Positions 1-13,378 of a stretch of 64,000 nucleotides of DNA are shown here, piece after piece; position 1 is the stretch's first letter, and every line of letters starts with the position of its first letter. The DNA is taken from assembly GCA_001606155.1 (NCBI GenBank), contig LODT01000022.1:992001-1056000 (forward strand). Reading direction: 5' to 3'. This stretch comes from Tieghemostelium lacteum. Its lineage: Eukaryota; Evosea; Eumycetozoa; Dictyosteliales; Raperosteliaceae. Below the pieces are notes generated by a model that saw only the letters and a list, made by a program, of their open reading frames with translations, did not search any database and was not told the origin of the DNA. The translations under genes and the position numbers were made by a program.

Positions 1-2734
1 TAGATACATCAGCCCCATATTCAGGTCTTGTTGGTGGAGGGACTATGGAAAGTGAACAATCATGGCTACCAAAATCAGGGAAACAATTGCAAATACCAAG
101 ATTGGTATCACAAATACCTTCACCAGAACAATTGTTTGGACATTCCAAGTAGGTTGATAAAAAGAAAGTATTAAAATACATACTAAATCCATTGAAATGC
201 AATTCGATAGGGAAACCAAATCCTTCAACTTGACCACTATTTTCATTTGTAGAGTCTTTATCAATAGTGACAAAACATGTAATTAAATTAGGATTTACAA
301 CCTTTACATCGGTGCATGGTGTGAAGTATACAACGACTTCTGTCCCATTAGTTGCAAAGCTATAATGTGATACATCTACAAAATGGTTCCCTCTGATACT
401 GATTTGATTACTCATAACTTGATTTGTGAGAGGATTGATATTTTTGTTATAGATAGGTGATGAAGATGTAATGACTGGGTAATCACTATACTTCATGGTA
501 AAGTATTCTGATTTCTGTCCACCAACAATGACTCTGACATGAATGTTTTTACTCCAAGATATAGATACAGCAGGTGGAACTAGACATATAATGGTAGAGT
601 TGGTAAAGTCACCAAATGTAATATTGGTACATTGTCTGTATGAATTTGTATATTGTTCAATTTGATCAACTGAAACAGAGATACCAGATACAAAATTACC
701 AAATGATTGCCCTTTAATGGTAATATAATTACCAATGTATGAAACAACTGGTGGAGAAATTGATTCAACAACAGGTTGATTGTAGAATATTTCTAGAGTA
801 TTTGAAGCTTCAATATTTCTTTTACTAATGAATGAGAGTTTTTTAGATCCATATCCTGGAGGTACTAGTAGGTGATATATGTTCGAAGAAATTGGAGATA
901 GATTATAAGTAGCATTTACACCATCAATATACAGGGCACCTCCTTGAATTCCTGGTTCATTTATAAAAACATTTATATACCCTCCTGAAGTTGTTAAGTT
1001 TGGTCTAATACCAACCTTTGTTCCATCATAAGCATAGTCAGCATATTCACCAAAACTAGGAGTCAATCCACCAAACTCTACTATAAAATTACCAAATGCA
1101 TTGATATTTGAAACTACATTTTGAGCAGTATCTGGATAATAAATATATCTCTTGTAGGTATTATTAATGGTGAAATTGGAAACAGGATAATCAACATGAA
1201 TAATTTCATCTTTATTTGGCCCAGTTTCTATAACACAATCAGAACTTAGACATGGAAATATATCTAATTTTCAAAAATTAATATAAAATTCAAAAAAGGT
1301 AAATATATATCAGTTTAAACTTACTTTGCCAATATCCATATGGTGCAATTGCTGCTGAATATTTTGCAACATTTGATAATTGAAGAGTTCTAACACCTTG
1401 AGCATAACCTGATTGACCCATAGTTGAGAATCTCAATGCATTGTTATACACATTTGGGAACGATGTAAGCATTGTAATGAATTTATAAGAGTATGCTGTA
1501 TCATTATCAACTATTCATTGAGTATAAATTAGTATAATGTTAATATTAAATTCTGTCCAAATATACTTACTTATAGTTGTTTTAAAAGTTTTGGTAACTA
1601 AATTGTTCAAATTCAATTCAACTGGGAATATGGTATCCCCATTTGGAATTACAGCAATACAATTTATAACATTAGATTCATAATCATAGTTTGTACAAGG
1701 AGTTCCATTTGATCCAAATTTAACAGTGCCACCAGCAGTCTGGATTGTGTTCAATTTTATAAAGAATTGATTTGTGGACATTGATATCCAAATGAAATCT
1801 ATCAAAATATCTATATATAGAAAATTGGTGTTAAATTAAATTAAATGATTAAAATTTTAAGTATACTTACTTTGACATTGATAATATTGAGTAATGATAT
1901 TAGAACCGATTTTAATAGTAATTTCACTAACGGTATCTAAGTTAGGAGGGTTACTTCCAATTAGACATTTATATTTATTAACACCAATCTCAGAGAGTTC
2001 ACATGGTTGTATTCCAACTTTAACTTCTGCAGTTTTGAAATTTTGTGAAGTATTTTGAAAGATGACATAATTAATATATTCATTGGTTAGTGGATCTATA
2101 ATTGGCTGGAATGGTGCAAAATTTTCAAAACCTCCAGTTTCACAAAGTACATATTTATCAACATTTGCTGCAATGTTATTTAGATATACTTCATTAGGAC
2201 CAGCTTCACTTGAAGTTGTAGATAAATAAATTTCACTTTCACCCATACTAGGTTCTCTTTTTGAAAAATGACAAAATCCATAACAAGAATCTGTACTGAG
2301 ATTGTACATTAAGATACCTTTTTCAGGACCACTATCAAAATACCATTCAAATAAATTACCTATATATAATAATATTAGAATTTATTAATTATAATTAATT
2401 AACCTAATCTAAAATATTTACCAATTTCAGTAATACCAGAAACATGAATATTATTGTAGACATTAATATTGATATTTGCTGAAAGTGTTCCATCCCTGAT
2501 AAAAGTATTTTCAGCTTCTGATGAAATGGTTACTAAATATGCATTTTGTGCTTTACAGGCTGCTAAAGCTGCATCATGATTTACTTGCAAGAAGTTTCCT
2601 CCTGATAATAAATAAAAGTAATTCTGTTGATAAAAATTACCTGAAATAAATTGTTTTGAAATTTGACAATTTGAAGGAAATACAAATACACATAAAAATA
2701 AAACAAAAAGAGATATTTTTATCATTCTTTTCAT
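1..2734 (-). CDS. C-type lectin / IPT-TIG / EGF-like cell-surface protein (3' end off window)
   Basis: Five exons read on the minus strand: 2734-2422, 2359-1871, 1810-1571, 1510-1325 and 1263 to the window edge, all joined by GT-AG introns of about 60 nt that keep frame. The product starts with a signal peptide (MKRMIKISLFVLFLCVFVFPSNCQ region). A C-type-lectin-like region follows (AALAACKAQNAYLVTI, then a WYFDSGPE and CYGFCHF segment across the first intron). Next comes a long beta-rich extracellular part with IPT/TIG-type motifs (PVVESISPPVVSYIGNYITI, SPIYNKNINPLTNQ). An EGF-like Cys cluster lies near position 60-180 (CSGEGICDTNLGICNCFP). The C-terminus, probably with a membrane anchor, lies outside the window. 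Dictyostelids have many TIG/EGF surface proteins used in recognition and adhesion; the ligand is unknown. The domain reading is fairly secure. The exact family member is not. Confidence 0.75.
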
Positions 2735-2902
2735 TTTACTGTTGTGGAGTTTTTTTTTTAATCAAAACATAAAAAATGAAAATATCAAACTCTTCAAAAT
2801 CAAATTGTTGTGTTGGAGCTAAAAATATCTATTATTGATCCTTATTTTTTTTTTTTGATTTCTTTTATTTTAAAACCAATATTATATATATAAAGATAAT
2901 TA

Positions 2903-4004
2903 ATGGCAAAATCAACAAATACAAAAAAAAGTAATAATAATATAGATAGTGATGATGAAAATACAGGTGTAATACAGAGATTAAAAGGAATTCCAGATCA
3001 GGATTTTTATAGTGAAAAAAAGGCATTAGTTGAAAAAGTTAGATATGTTGTAATTTTATTAATGGTTTTGATTCTTATTGCTATATTCTTTTCAAAAAAT
3101 AATCAAAATCGTTTGATTTTCATCAGTAATAAACTTGAATCTTCAATTGCAGTATGTATTTATTTATTCAAATTTTAATTAAAAATTTTACTAATTTAAA
3201 TGAAATTATAATGTATTCTAGTTACCCAATGTTACATTTTGTTTGAATGCTTGTGGTTCATGTCAATTGAATGAATTTATAGTTGTGAATAATAATAAGA
3301 AAATTAGTTGGTATTGTAACAATGAAGCCAGTAGTTGTTCATTTTTTGGAACCAATCAAGAGTTTGCATATACTGATGGAAAATGTTTTGAAATTGGTGG
3401 TCCAAGTTTCAATGTACAATCTGCTGAGGAATTTTGGACTATAGCAATTCAATCTAGATATGTTGAAGAATATCCACAAATTAATTTTAAGATTATAAAT
3501 ATAAATAATACCGATGCACAACCAAGATCATTTCCACTTCTATTACACAGTGATAATAACTTGTTCTTTGAGAAATCAGTCTATAAAGGACAAAATGATG
3601 AACAAGGTATTGAATCATTTTCCCCATTTTTCCAATCGATTATATCAGCATCTGAACCATGTGTTGACGATCCTTCAATGAATTGTGGAACGTTAAAACT
3701 TCAAATTCAAGCAACATCAATGATGGTATCGACAACCAACGAAGAAACCGATTCTGGTCTTGCCAAGAGAACTATAACTGATGTTGGTTCCATTTTCAAT
3801 ATTGGAAATATTGTAATACTATTATTCTTTTCATTGATTCTTTCAAGATTCCTTTATAAAGATCAATCAGCATGGGTTAATCACGAAATCAGGGAAGCTG
3901 TTATTTATCACATGAAAAACTATGATCCAAAAGATATTAAATATATCATTCCTGATCATCATCTAAATAATAAACCTAAAAAGAAGACAACACCACAGCC
4001 TTAA
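2903..4004 (+). CDS. Two-pass membrane protein with Cys-containing lumenal domain, unknown function
   Basis: Exons 2903-3151 and 3222-4004 join in phase 0 across a 70-nt GT-AG intron and encode 343 residues. A charged, Asn/Lys-rich cytosolic N-terminus precedes a membrane helix at about residues 46-63 (YVVILLMVLILIAIFF). A region of about 210 residues then carries several Cys (CLNACGSC, CNNEASSC, CVDDPSMNC), which suggests disulfides in a lumenal or extracellular domain. A second helix lies near residue 280 (IVILLFFSLILSRFLY), and a Lys-rich tail follows, so both ends should be cytosolic. The layout recalls CDC50/TMEM30-type proteins, but their hallmark motifs are absent, so I do not assign the family. 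It converges with the next gene, with only 96 bp between stop codons. Confidence 0.75.
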
Positions 4005-4100
4005 AGTGGTTGTGAAAATTTTGTAAAATTTATTTAAGATAATCAAAATTGGTATACATGAAATATATATATATATAGATATAATGATTTAGAGAATAGT

Positions 4101-7100
4101 TTAGATACCAGGAGGTTTAGCTTCTTTAATTAGTGATCCAAATTCTTCTGAGAGTACTAGAATTGAGAATTTAGCAACATCAGTAATGTTACCACTAGAG
4201 ACTGTTGAATAGTCAAAGTAACCACTGATATCAGAGTATCCATCTTTCCAGAACTGATCAGTACCTGATTTTAATTTGGCATAGACTTTTACATAGGCCT
4301 TTGGAATTGATTTTTTGGATTGTCTATTGATGACTCTTAATTGACCAGCTTTCTCAGCTAACATTACAGACAGATTGTTGGAATAGACTGTTAGATTATG
4401 ATGAATATTGGCAGAGTGACAATCAACCATGATGTTCTTGTTTTGGAATTCTTGTGGAATTTCAATTACAAAAGTTCCAGATTTTTGAGTTAGTGGATAG
4501 GAAACAGTCTTGTTGGGTACAACATAGAGGAATTGACCAAGACCTTGTTGAACAAATGGATTGGAACTAAAGAGTAGTTCAATGTCCATTACATAGTAAC
4601 AAGCAGTGATATCAGTACAGTTACTGTAGTTAACTGCAATTTGCTTGTTACCTCCTTCAACAGAGATATCAAATGTTGAGGCATTGGTTGCCATTTTGGC
4701 TTGAGCTCTTTCTCTGTCAATTTCAGATTCATAATTGATATCAATAGAATCGATATCATTGATTTGGTCAATCTTATTCTTCATATCCTTAAACAAAGCA
4801 TTCCATCTCTGTACAGGGTAATCTTGGTATTTCTTTGACAGAATCTTTGCATGAACTGGATTACTATTGAAAAAGTCTAAATAACTAACCAAATAGTCAA
4901 ACTGAATAGCCAACTCTGGAAGATTAGCTGGTTGATTAAATGTTGATACATCAATAAGTGTCTCATCATCATCAGTCTTTAGATCAAAACCAATAGTTCC
5001 CAAAGATGAAGTTGATTGTGTAGTTTGAACTGGTACAGGTGGTGACAATGGAGTTGGTGTAGTTCCAGATGGTGATATTGGTGTACTAGGTGACTGTGGT
5101 TGATCAACAATACCTTCCTTCTTTTTCTTTTTGTCTTCCTCCTTCTTTTTCTTTTCTTCTTCCTTGAGTTTCTTTTTAAGTTCTTTATCCTCCTCTTTCT
5201 TCTTCTTTTCCTCTTCTTTTAGTTTCTTCTTTTCCTCTTTTTCTTTCTTTTTCTCATCATCAGTTTTCTTTTTCTTTTTATCATTATCAGTAGCTGAGTC
5301 AGAGGTAGTAGGTACTGTAGTTGAAGTACTGGTAGAGGGTTTTTGATTAACAACTACTTTACCAATTCTATTCATTACAACAGCAGAATCATTAAATCTA
5401 TCTTGAAGTATCAAATAGTATGCAACAGAGAGTAATTCAGAATCAGAAGGATTCTCTTTAAAAGATAATAAATTGAGATATTGTGTATATTGATTAGCAA
5501 ATTTATCATTAAGAATCTTTCTCTCGTTACCCAATTGATGGGTTCTAGAGTTAACCAATGGTGAGTATTCAAAGTAATTCATTTCACCACTATCCAATGG
5601 GTTCCAACGTACAAGTGGAGAACTAATGGATCTACCAAATTGCAGATTCTTGTACTTCTCAGAGAGATATTCTTGTAAATGTACTGGAGACTTATGAAAA
5701 ATGGAATATGACCATACTGTTTGGTCATAGAATTTATGTGCTTTTAGTACTTTGATAACCTTCTCCCAAACATTCTTTTCCTTCAAACGATGATACAAGT
5801 CATGAAGTTTAGTTCTATATAGATTCTCTTTTTCCAAATACTCTATAATATTCTCTGGAGTACCTCTATTAGCTACATATTGCCAAGACATTGTATTTAC
5901 AATAGTAGCTTTACTGACTACATTGAATTCAAATGGTTTGATACTTGAGATGATTTTTCCCTTCTCGCATATATGTGCTGGGAAATGACTAAATCTTCCA
6001 ACTGATGGGAAATAGAAGTAATATTCTAAATTGGTATTTGAGTAACTTGATAACTCAATACTACTGTCTTTGGTATAGAATGGATGGGGACCTACTGGAA
6101 TTGCGCCTTTTGGAATCTGGAATAGAATATCCAATTTCTTTGTTCTACTAGTGAGATTTGCAATGACAACTAAACATCCATAGACTCTAGATGTTAAGAA
6201 TTCATCTTTAACATAAATCTCAACATTTTCATTGTTCTCATAAGAATATCTGTTATTGATATCAAAGAAATTTTGGTTAATGAATACACCTTGATCAGAG
6301 CCTTGTGTTTTATCCAATTCAGCACTAACCAATTCCTTATGGAATATAATGATTGGAGTTATAGGTGTAACTGAGAATTTTCCATCTTTGGGTCTGATAG
6401 ATGAATAGGTATCCTTGTTAGCCAATTGTAATGGAATATCAAGTACTGAGAGTGCCATTATAGATTCTGTAAATGAACTGTTTGTAAATGCAATATATTT
6501 ACTTAAAAAGTATTTCTTTGCATTATTGTTATTACTGGTGTTGCTGTTAATATGTGTAATGTAATCTCTCCAAAACTCATTACAAGGTATCAAACGACTA
6601 TTAGTCTTCAATTGGTTATAATAATTAGTTTCAGCCAATTCTTGAGTTTTTTCAATTTGTTGGTATAATGGTTGAGCCATTCTCATACGTGATTCTGGTT
6701 TGGCAGTGGATATTGACTTCTTTTTCATTTTTGCTGAAGACATCATTTCCATAACTGGTGGTGGAGGACCTGCGGATCTTGATGAAGGAGGTGGAGGAGG
6801 TGGACTTAAATCCATATCACCATATGACTCTTTTTCCATACGATAAGATCTGCTATCCTCCATATCCATAAGGCTAGCACTGGCAAATGAAACATTTCTA
6901 TTGTATTCCTCTTCACCTCCTTCACCACCAGGTGGTTGATCTGGAGTGTATTCGGGTGCAGATTCAATATCAGATTCCAATTGATTTAAAGCCACTTTGA
7001 ATATATCATCATAGTGTATAGACTTAATTGGAAGGAAATCAGTGAGTTGAGTTAGATTATTTTCAATGGATTTGGCATGTTCAGGGAACACTTCACCTAA

Positions 7101-10100
7101 CAATATCTTCTCTAGAGTATTAAGTTGATTGAACTTATAAGTGTCTTGAACAAAGTCCTGTAATCTAACCTTATTAGAAGTCAAATAGAAATCAATGAAT
7201 GTCTTATTCATTTTACATTCTACAAATGGCAGCACAACCTTTTCAAAGAATTCCTTATCCTTTTTATAAATGAAAAAGTTTAATTCATGACAAGTGTATT
7301 TAGAGAATTTCTCTTTCTTCTGATCAAATGTCATTGAAGCCCAATTTGCAATAAATGAGAATTCTTGTAGAGTAGTTTTACCAGCTGTCAATGTCTTACT
7401 GAGTTCCATTACTTTATCCAGAGTATCATAAAGTGCGAATTTAGAGCTGTCTACATTAAGTATCTCAAATAACTGGCCTGGTTGAACGGTACTAATTAAC
7501 TTCTCCTCTTTAAAGTGTTTCAAAGGATCGAGAGCTCTTGTTAGTTTTATCTCCTTGAATTTAGGTTCAGGATGATCCAAAACCAATAATTGATTAAACA
7601 TATATTCACTGTCAATTGCAGTTACTCTTATGTAGTTACCAGCCTGTTCAATGGTATTTAGTGGGAGTGTAATCTCACCTTGGTTATTAGGTTTCAAATT
7701 GTACTGGATTGAAGTTGGGTTACCTAAGAATTCTAAAAATGGGCCTGACCCACCTGATGATCCTGCTGCTCTTCTCTCTCTCATTGCAGATCCTAAATGT
7801 CTATTTGCAGTGATTGGACATGGTGCACTTCCAAATGTAGTTCCAACAGATAGGGATTCTTTAGATTGATCAGTTTTTGAGACTGAGAATGGTTGCATGA
7901 GTAATGATGGTTTCTTTAGAGAGTTACCAGGTAGAGTTGACTTTGAATGTTGATTCTTTCTATTAAAGATATAGTTAATCTCATCGCCAAGTTCTCTTCC
8001 TGAGAAATACTCTGATGCAGACTTTCCATATCCAACATGTACAATAGGTGATGTTTGTAATTGTAACTCATCAATATTTGTAGGAACAAAATGTGAAGCT
8101 GTTACTACAACTCTTGCATCTGGTGTATAGTTTTTCAATTTAATCTGAAGATTCTTGTCAGCAACTTTAGTTACAAGTTGCAATGATTTAATGGATGTAG
8201 GTTCATATCCAATAATCTTTGATGGACTTACAATGTAGTTTCCATCTTCACGTAAATCACCATCACATACAACAATGTCAATTTCAACAGTTGGATTATC
8301 GTTTATAAAGAATTTAAATTCACCAGCTGGAAGTTGTAATTGAATTTCTTCATGTTGTAGTTTAATCAAACTAAACAAGTCTTTAGAGACCTTGTTATCA
8401 GGTGCCAATTCAAAGAGAGAGAATGCAGCCTTATTTGGTGTTTTAGAGTTTCCAAAATAAGGAAGAGTTATAACATCACCCAATTTAGCATTGATATGAC
8501 ATGGATAGGTGTAATTTGGACGGTATTGGTCTAGGTAGAACTGGTATTGTCTATCACGATATACATTTACATAATGTACTTCATCTAAAGGACCAAGATC
8601 GATGATACCATTCTTATCAGTTTGTAGATTGATATAGGTACTTTCATTCAAACACCAATGTCTAAACTCAAGATTTAATGTCTGATTTGGAATAGGTTCA
8701 CCACCTTTACCATAAAGACAGAGTTTGAAGCCTTGGTTGTCTTTTTTGAAGTAAATCTCATTAGTTTGATTACTTTCATTAATAGTACCAACTGTGAAGG
8801 TATTGGAGAATTGTAATGTCTCTTGAACATTCCCTCTAGAGATTGCTCTAATTTTTGCTTGGAAATTTACAGATAGAGTTGAGAGATTCTCTTGTACTTT
8901 ATAAGAGTATACAGATTCTTCAGTATCCGATAACACAAAAGGTTTGATTTCTTTACTATTTGAAATACGACTTGAACTATTATCAGTGCTAGTAAGAGTC
9001 AATGTAGACTCTTCCAAAAGTGATGTTGATATTTGTGTACCATTTAAAAAGAGTTTAGCTCTAATTGCAATTTGAGCTCTTTCACCATAGATTAGAGACC
9101 CATTTTCTAGGTATATTCCACCACTTAATGTGTATTGTTCACCCTTGTGATCAAAGGTTTTCAAAGTTGAAAAGTTTTCATAGACCAATAGAATAGATTT
9201 ACTAGATGGATAGGTTGTGAATGGTATTTGGATATCACCATTTTCATTTGTTTTATAGGTATTACCATCAACCCATACAGAGGCTTTAGAGAGTTTTTGT
9301 GAGTCTTCATCTAGAACTTTAATAAGTTGACCTAAATGAGTGGTTTCAGTGATAAAGTTAAGTTCACCCTTTCTAATGAGTGCACGTGAACTCTTACCAT
9401 TACCAATAAACTCCAATACAAATATACCTCTCTTTCCTTTCAACGAAGGGAACTGATAGTCCCTAACAACCCTAGCAATTGGTGTATCAGTATACTCAAA
9501 TTTGAATTCCTCTGATGCAACCAAACCATCCAATTTAACATTAGCATCAATTTGTTTGTTTTCCATCTTATAGAAATTGTATGTATTGATTTCAAATACC
9601 TTTACAATTAAATGTTGAACATTCTTTATAGCAACTTTCAACTGAACGCCATCATCAGGATGATAGAATTTAGCATTAGTTGGAAGGAACTCAATATCTA
9701 CTCTATCCTTCAATTTCTGTACAGTACCGTGATCCAGTAATTGTGTCCATTTATCTTCATTTGGGTCCTTTTCCAACAATCTAGTTTCTGCCAAAATTCC
9801 CTTTAAAAAGTATGGTTTAAACCATTCCAAAAATGGTTTTATATCATCAATTTTTAAGAATTTATGTCTTAATAATTGTTTTAACTAATATAATTTATAA
9901 ATATTAATATTAATATCAAATGAATCATAAAATCTAATTTCAATAGTATATACATACTAATTTTTCATCATCACTTTCAGAAACTGGGGGATAGTTATCT
10001 ATTAAATTTGCGGAATTAAATCTAATGATTTCAGAGTGTTGATAGGCTTTGTAGTGTGATGACTCATCATTGTAATTATAAGAACTTCTTGGATATTCAA

Positions 10101-11104
10101 AATACTTTTGAATTAGAGTGTCATCATATTGATTCAATGTGATTTGATGTTGAAGATAATGATACAAAACGGTGAATTTAATTTGATTGAATGATTTTGG
10201 GAGAGTATTTACAAATTTCATGGAGACTTTGAAATAGTTTTCAGAAGCTACTGGATCATTCTTCCACTCATTTTCATCTTTTCCAGGGAGGAGTTTAACC
10301 AAATAGCTCTTGATAAAACTGGCATCTACAATCTCAGGATACTTGCTTTGAAGTTGATCCATTTGTGGAAGTGTCAAATTGCTGATGACTTCATAGCTAT
10401 TAAAACTGAACTTATTCTTTACAATTTCATTGACAATCTCATCAAATACTGGATATTTAATTTTTGGGAATGCTTGTTTAACCTGGTTAATTCAAATAAT
10501 TTCATATTAATATAATTGTTTTTTTACAAAATTTTTTTTTTTTCAGTGTAAGGTTACAAAATGAGAAGAAGGAGTTTGTACATACATGATTATCAGAGAA
10601 TTTAAAGGTATTGAGAAGATATGGTAATGATTTTGGATTATATCTATCCATTGAGAAATAAGTTGAATCCAATACTGGTTGAATGATTGTTTTTTTATCT
10701 ACTAGATCAGGGTTGAGTTTAGTTGGGTACTCTTGGCTTGGTGTATCATAACTCTCATCAACTGATGTTGGTGAGTGAGTAAATGTTAATCCAAAATTAT
10801 CTTTAAGTAATCTATAAAGATTATCACATGATTTCTGATTGTTTTCATTGAATCTTAATAGTTTCTTTCTGAGCTGTAGTAATGGAAGATCACCAGTTGA
10901 CCCAGTCTTTCTCCAATCTGCCATCAACTTTCTATAAAGTGTCTTATTGGAATTGTCAGTCAATTGTGGGTCGACATTAAGTAAATGCAATGCATTATAA
11001 AAGTAGTAGTCTGGACTACCATTGATCAGAGTAGAGAGTAATTTCTCTTTATCCGATCTGGTAGCTGACAAAACATATTGTTCTTCAAAAACCTTATTTA
11101 ACAT
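4101..11104 (-). CDS. Very large (2,275-residue) multidomain protein with beta-sandwich-like repeats, not identified
   Basis: Exons 11104-10586, 10482-9958 and 9884-4101 (minus) join in phase 0 and give 2,275 residues. The N-terminal 350 or so residues are helical. The middle part has repeated beta-strand-like stretches with a carboxypeptidase-regulatory or macroglobulin feel: 'KVLDEDSQKLSKASVWVDG' followed by 'TNENGDIQIPF', and 'LYGKGGEPIPNQTLNLEF' followed by 'TDKNGIIDLGPL'. A motif-like helical segment includes CHELNFFIYKKDKEFFEKVV. Low-complexity parts are a Pro run with Arg/Ser flanks (nt about 6745-6800) and a 60-residue Lys/Glu tract (nt about 5105-5290). No signal peptide or membrane helix is evident. 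The C-terminus has another 'RQSKKSIPKAYVKVYAKL' carrier-type strand set. A relation to alpha-2-macroglobulin-type MG domains is inference only; no thioester motif was noticed. Confidence 0.8.
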
Positions 11105-11598
11105 CTTTGAATAAAATTTATCTTTTATTAGATGTTTTAATTTTAAATGAACTGAAAAGTTTTTTACAAATTTTGAAGATATTTATAAAAAAAAAAAAAA
11201 AAATACAAAATTTTCATTGAATTTATTTCAAATTTTATAATATTATCTTTATATATATTTCCAAATTACTTCTGAATTTTCGTGGTCATGAAACTGCATC
11301 TTAAAAATTATAGGGGAATATGATGTAACATGGTTTAAAATTTTATTCATTTTTATATTGTTTTGCACATTCATTGAATCAAAAGGTTACAATGGACTTA
11401 CCATCTTATCTTTTTAAGAATGAAGATTTTAAGACTCTACTATTGATACTATGATAATAATATAATACTATAAACTATATATTCTACTTCTATAGAAATA
11501 TACAAAGAAATTTAATTTTTTTTTTTATTTTTTTTTGTTTAGTTTTTTTACTCCTTTTATTACTTTTTATAAAAACAATCACATACACAATAACAACA
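11105..11598. other. Divergent intergenic region
   Basis: Between the start codons of the 2,275-residue protein gene (-) and the LAMTOR4-like candidate (+). It is AT-rich, with an A-run near 11190 and T-runs near 11515-11535 just upstream of the plus-strand start, as is common at dictyostelid promoters. It should hold both promoters. I see no ORF, tRNA or repeat. Confidence 0.5.
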
Positions 11599-11896
11599 AT
11601 GAGCGAACAAGATATTTTAAAGGATTTTAAAGGATCAATGACAATTGACCAAGAAGGTCAAATTTTAAGTGTATGAGAAAAGATCTGAGTTTGAAATGAT
11701 AGTGTAGTTGATTACTAATCACTATTTAAATAATGATAAACAACAGCAAGCAGGTACATTATCAAAAGAAAGTGCAGAATTTGCAAAAGTTATTCTTTCA
11801 ATGTTAAATGATGTCAATTTTATTACAACTACTACCAAACAAGATTTTAAAAGACTATCACGTTTGTATTATTCTAATTTCTATGAATATTTATAG
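11599..11896 (+). CDS. LAMTOR4-like small protein (Ragulator subunit), gene model uncertain or decayed
   Basis: An ATG at 11599 opens 24 codons (MSEQDILKDFKGSMTIDQEGQILS) up to a GTATGA donor at 11671. Coding resumes as QQAGTLSKESAEFAKVILSM, ending FKRLSRLYYSNFYEYL at 11896. The order 'G.L..D/EG.IL.S', a helix of small and acidic residues, then 'DFKRLS' resembles the roadblock-fold Ragulator subunit LAMTOR4, which helps anchor Rag GTPases and TORC1 at lysosomes. The intron is awkward. The acceptor at 11746, with TTACTAATC as a branch-like site, gives a 76-nt intron but removes an LNNDKQQ segment that also looks LAMTOR4-like. The acceptor at 11707 keeps it but leaves a 37-nt intron, shorter than any other here. 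The last strand of the family is missing. Either a divergent small gene or a decaying copy. Confidence 0.4.
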
Positions 11897-12163
11897 GGAC
11901 ATGTTATTATAAATATTGAATGATTATTTGAAATTTTATATATTAATATATTGATTATGATTATTATAATATAGTAATTTATTCTGATAAAACATATATT
12001 ATAACTATAGCTAATAATAAAATATTTGTAGTTGTAAATTAAAAATAACAGGTTTATAATAGTAGTATTTATGATATAGAATGAAAGAGAATGTAGGGTT
12101 ATTATTCTTTTTTTGTACATTAATATTATAATAAGTTAAAAATTGATTTGTTTATTATAATTT

Positions 12164-13237
12164 TTATTTCTTTGGAATTAAACCATTATTGGACATTTCA
12201 ACGGAGACTAAACATAATTTGGATATCAGACCAGTCAATTGAACAAAAGAATTCAATCCTGAAGAAGCACGATAATTAATGAACCCAATCTCTTTTAGGA
12301 ATTCCAATTTCTGATATTCCGGTAGGTTTGGGATAGTTTTTGTAACTTTAAAGAAAGTAGATAATATATCAATACAAGAGTAACCATCATGCCATACAGA
12401 TAAAAGTGCTTCATGTGCCTCACGAGTCATACCATTGGCACAAAAGTTTATGATTTTCATAATTTCTTCAGGATGAGGTTGGTCACAGACCTTGAATACA
12501 TTTTCATGATTTACATACCCAAAACCCGAGTAAGTAGCTTGAAGGTTATTAAGAGCCTGACGCATATCACCTTCAGAGGTATAGACAATAGCTTCTAAAC
12601 CACTGGCATCGTAACTAACTTTTTCAGCATCTGTAACTTCTTTTAGACGCTTAAGTATCTGTGCCTCTGTCAATTTAGTAAATCTTAATACTGCACATCT
12701 AGATTGAATAGGTTCGATAATCTTTGATGATTGATTGCAAGCCAATGCAAAACGTGTGGTATTTGAATGGATTTCCATAATTCTTCTCAATGCCTGTTGA
12801 GCACCAGTTGTCATACTATCAGCTTCATCTAGAATAATAATCTTATGTCTACCAGGTGGTAATGTAACTTTCTTATTTGCAAATGTTTTAATTTTATCTC
12901 TTACTACATCTAATGTTCTATCATCAGATGCATTTAATTCGTAAACTGCTTCTTTATAATTTGGCCCCAATAATGCTGCTGCTAAACATAATATACTAGT
13001 TGTTTTACCTGTACCTGGTGGTCCCTATTTAAATACATACAATGATTAATCAACTATGTTAATCTCTTTAAAATTTAAATTTTCCAAAACACATACCGTT
13101 ATAATTATATTTGGTAAATTACCATCATGTGATATACATTCTAATCTATTTACAGTATCTTCATTTCCTACAATATCTTTAATTTCCTTTGGTCTATATT
13201 TTTCAACCCAAGGAAGTAATGAATCTGTATTTGACAT
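12164..13237 (-). CDS. rfc2: Replication factor C subunit 2 (clamp-loader AAA+ ATPase)
   Basis: Exons 13237-13097 and 13024-12164 join in phase 0 to give 333 residues, close to the family's usual length. RFC2 is one of four small subunits of the RFC clamp loader, which opens PCNA and places it on primer-template DNA in the nucleus. Visible motifs in order: the RFC box [20 protein letters not shown], Walker [10 protein letters not shown] at residues 48-56 directly after the intron, ELNASDDR, Walker [10 protein letters not shown], sensor 1 (LACNQSSKI), the SRC arginine-finger motif ([10 protein letters not shown]) and sensor 2 [11 protein letters not shown]. The match to RFC2 (yeast Rfc4) rather than RFC4 or RFC5 rests on the IVGNEDTV and [19 protein letters not shown] segments. 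Confidence 0.93.
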
Positions 13238-13378
13238 TTTTAATAATCAATTTTTTTTTTTTTACGCGGTTTATTATTCCACAAATTACAGAAAGTAATT
13301 AAAAAAATAATTATCTATTTTAAAATACTATAATATCTTGAAGATAAAAATTAAAAATATATATATATTTTTATTAAA

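Noticed and set aside
2903-4004. CDC50/TMEM30 flippase subunit
   Set aside because: The two-helix layout fits but the conserved family motifs near both helices are missing.
5131-5346. Ser/Phe-rich open frame on the plus strand
   Set aside because: It is the antisense of the Lys/Glu tract in the 2,275-residue protein; its composition follows from that.
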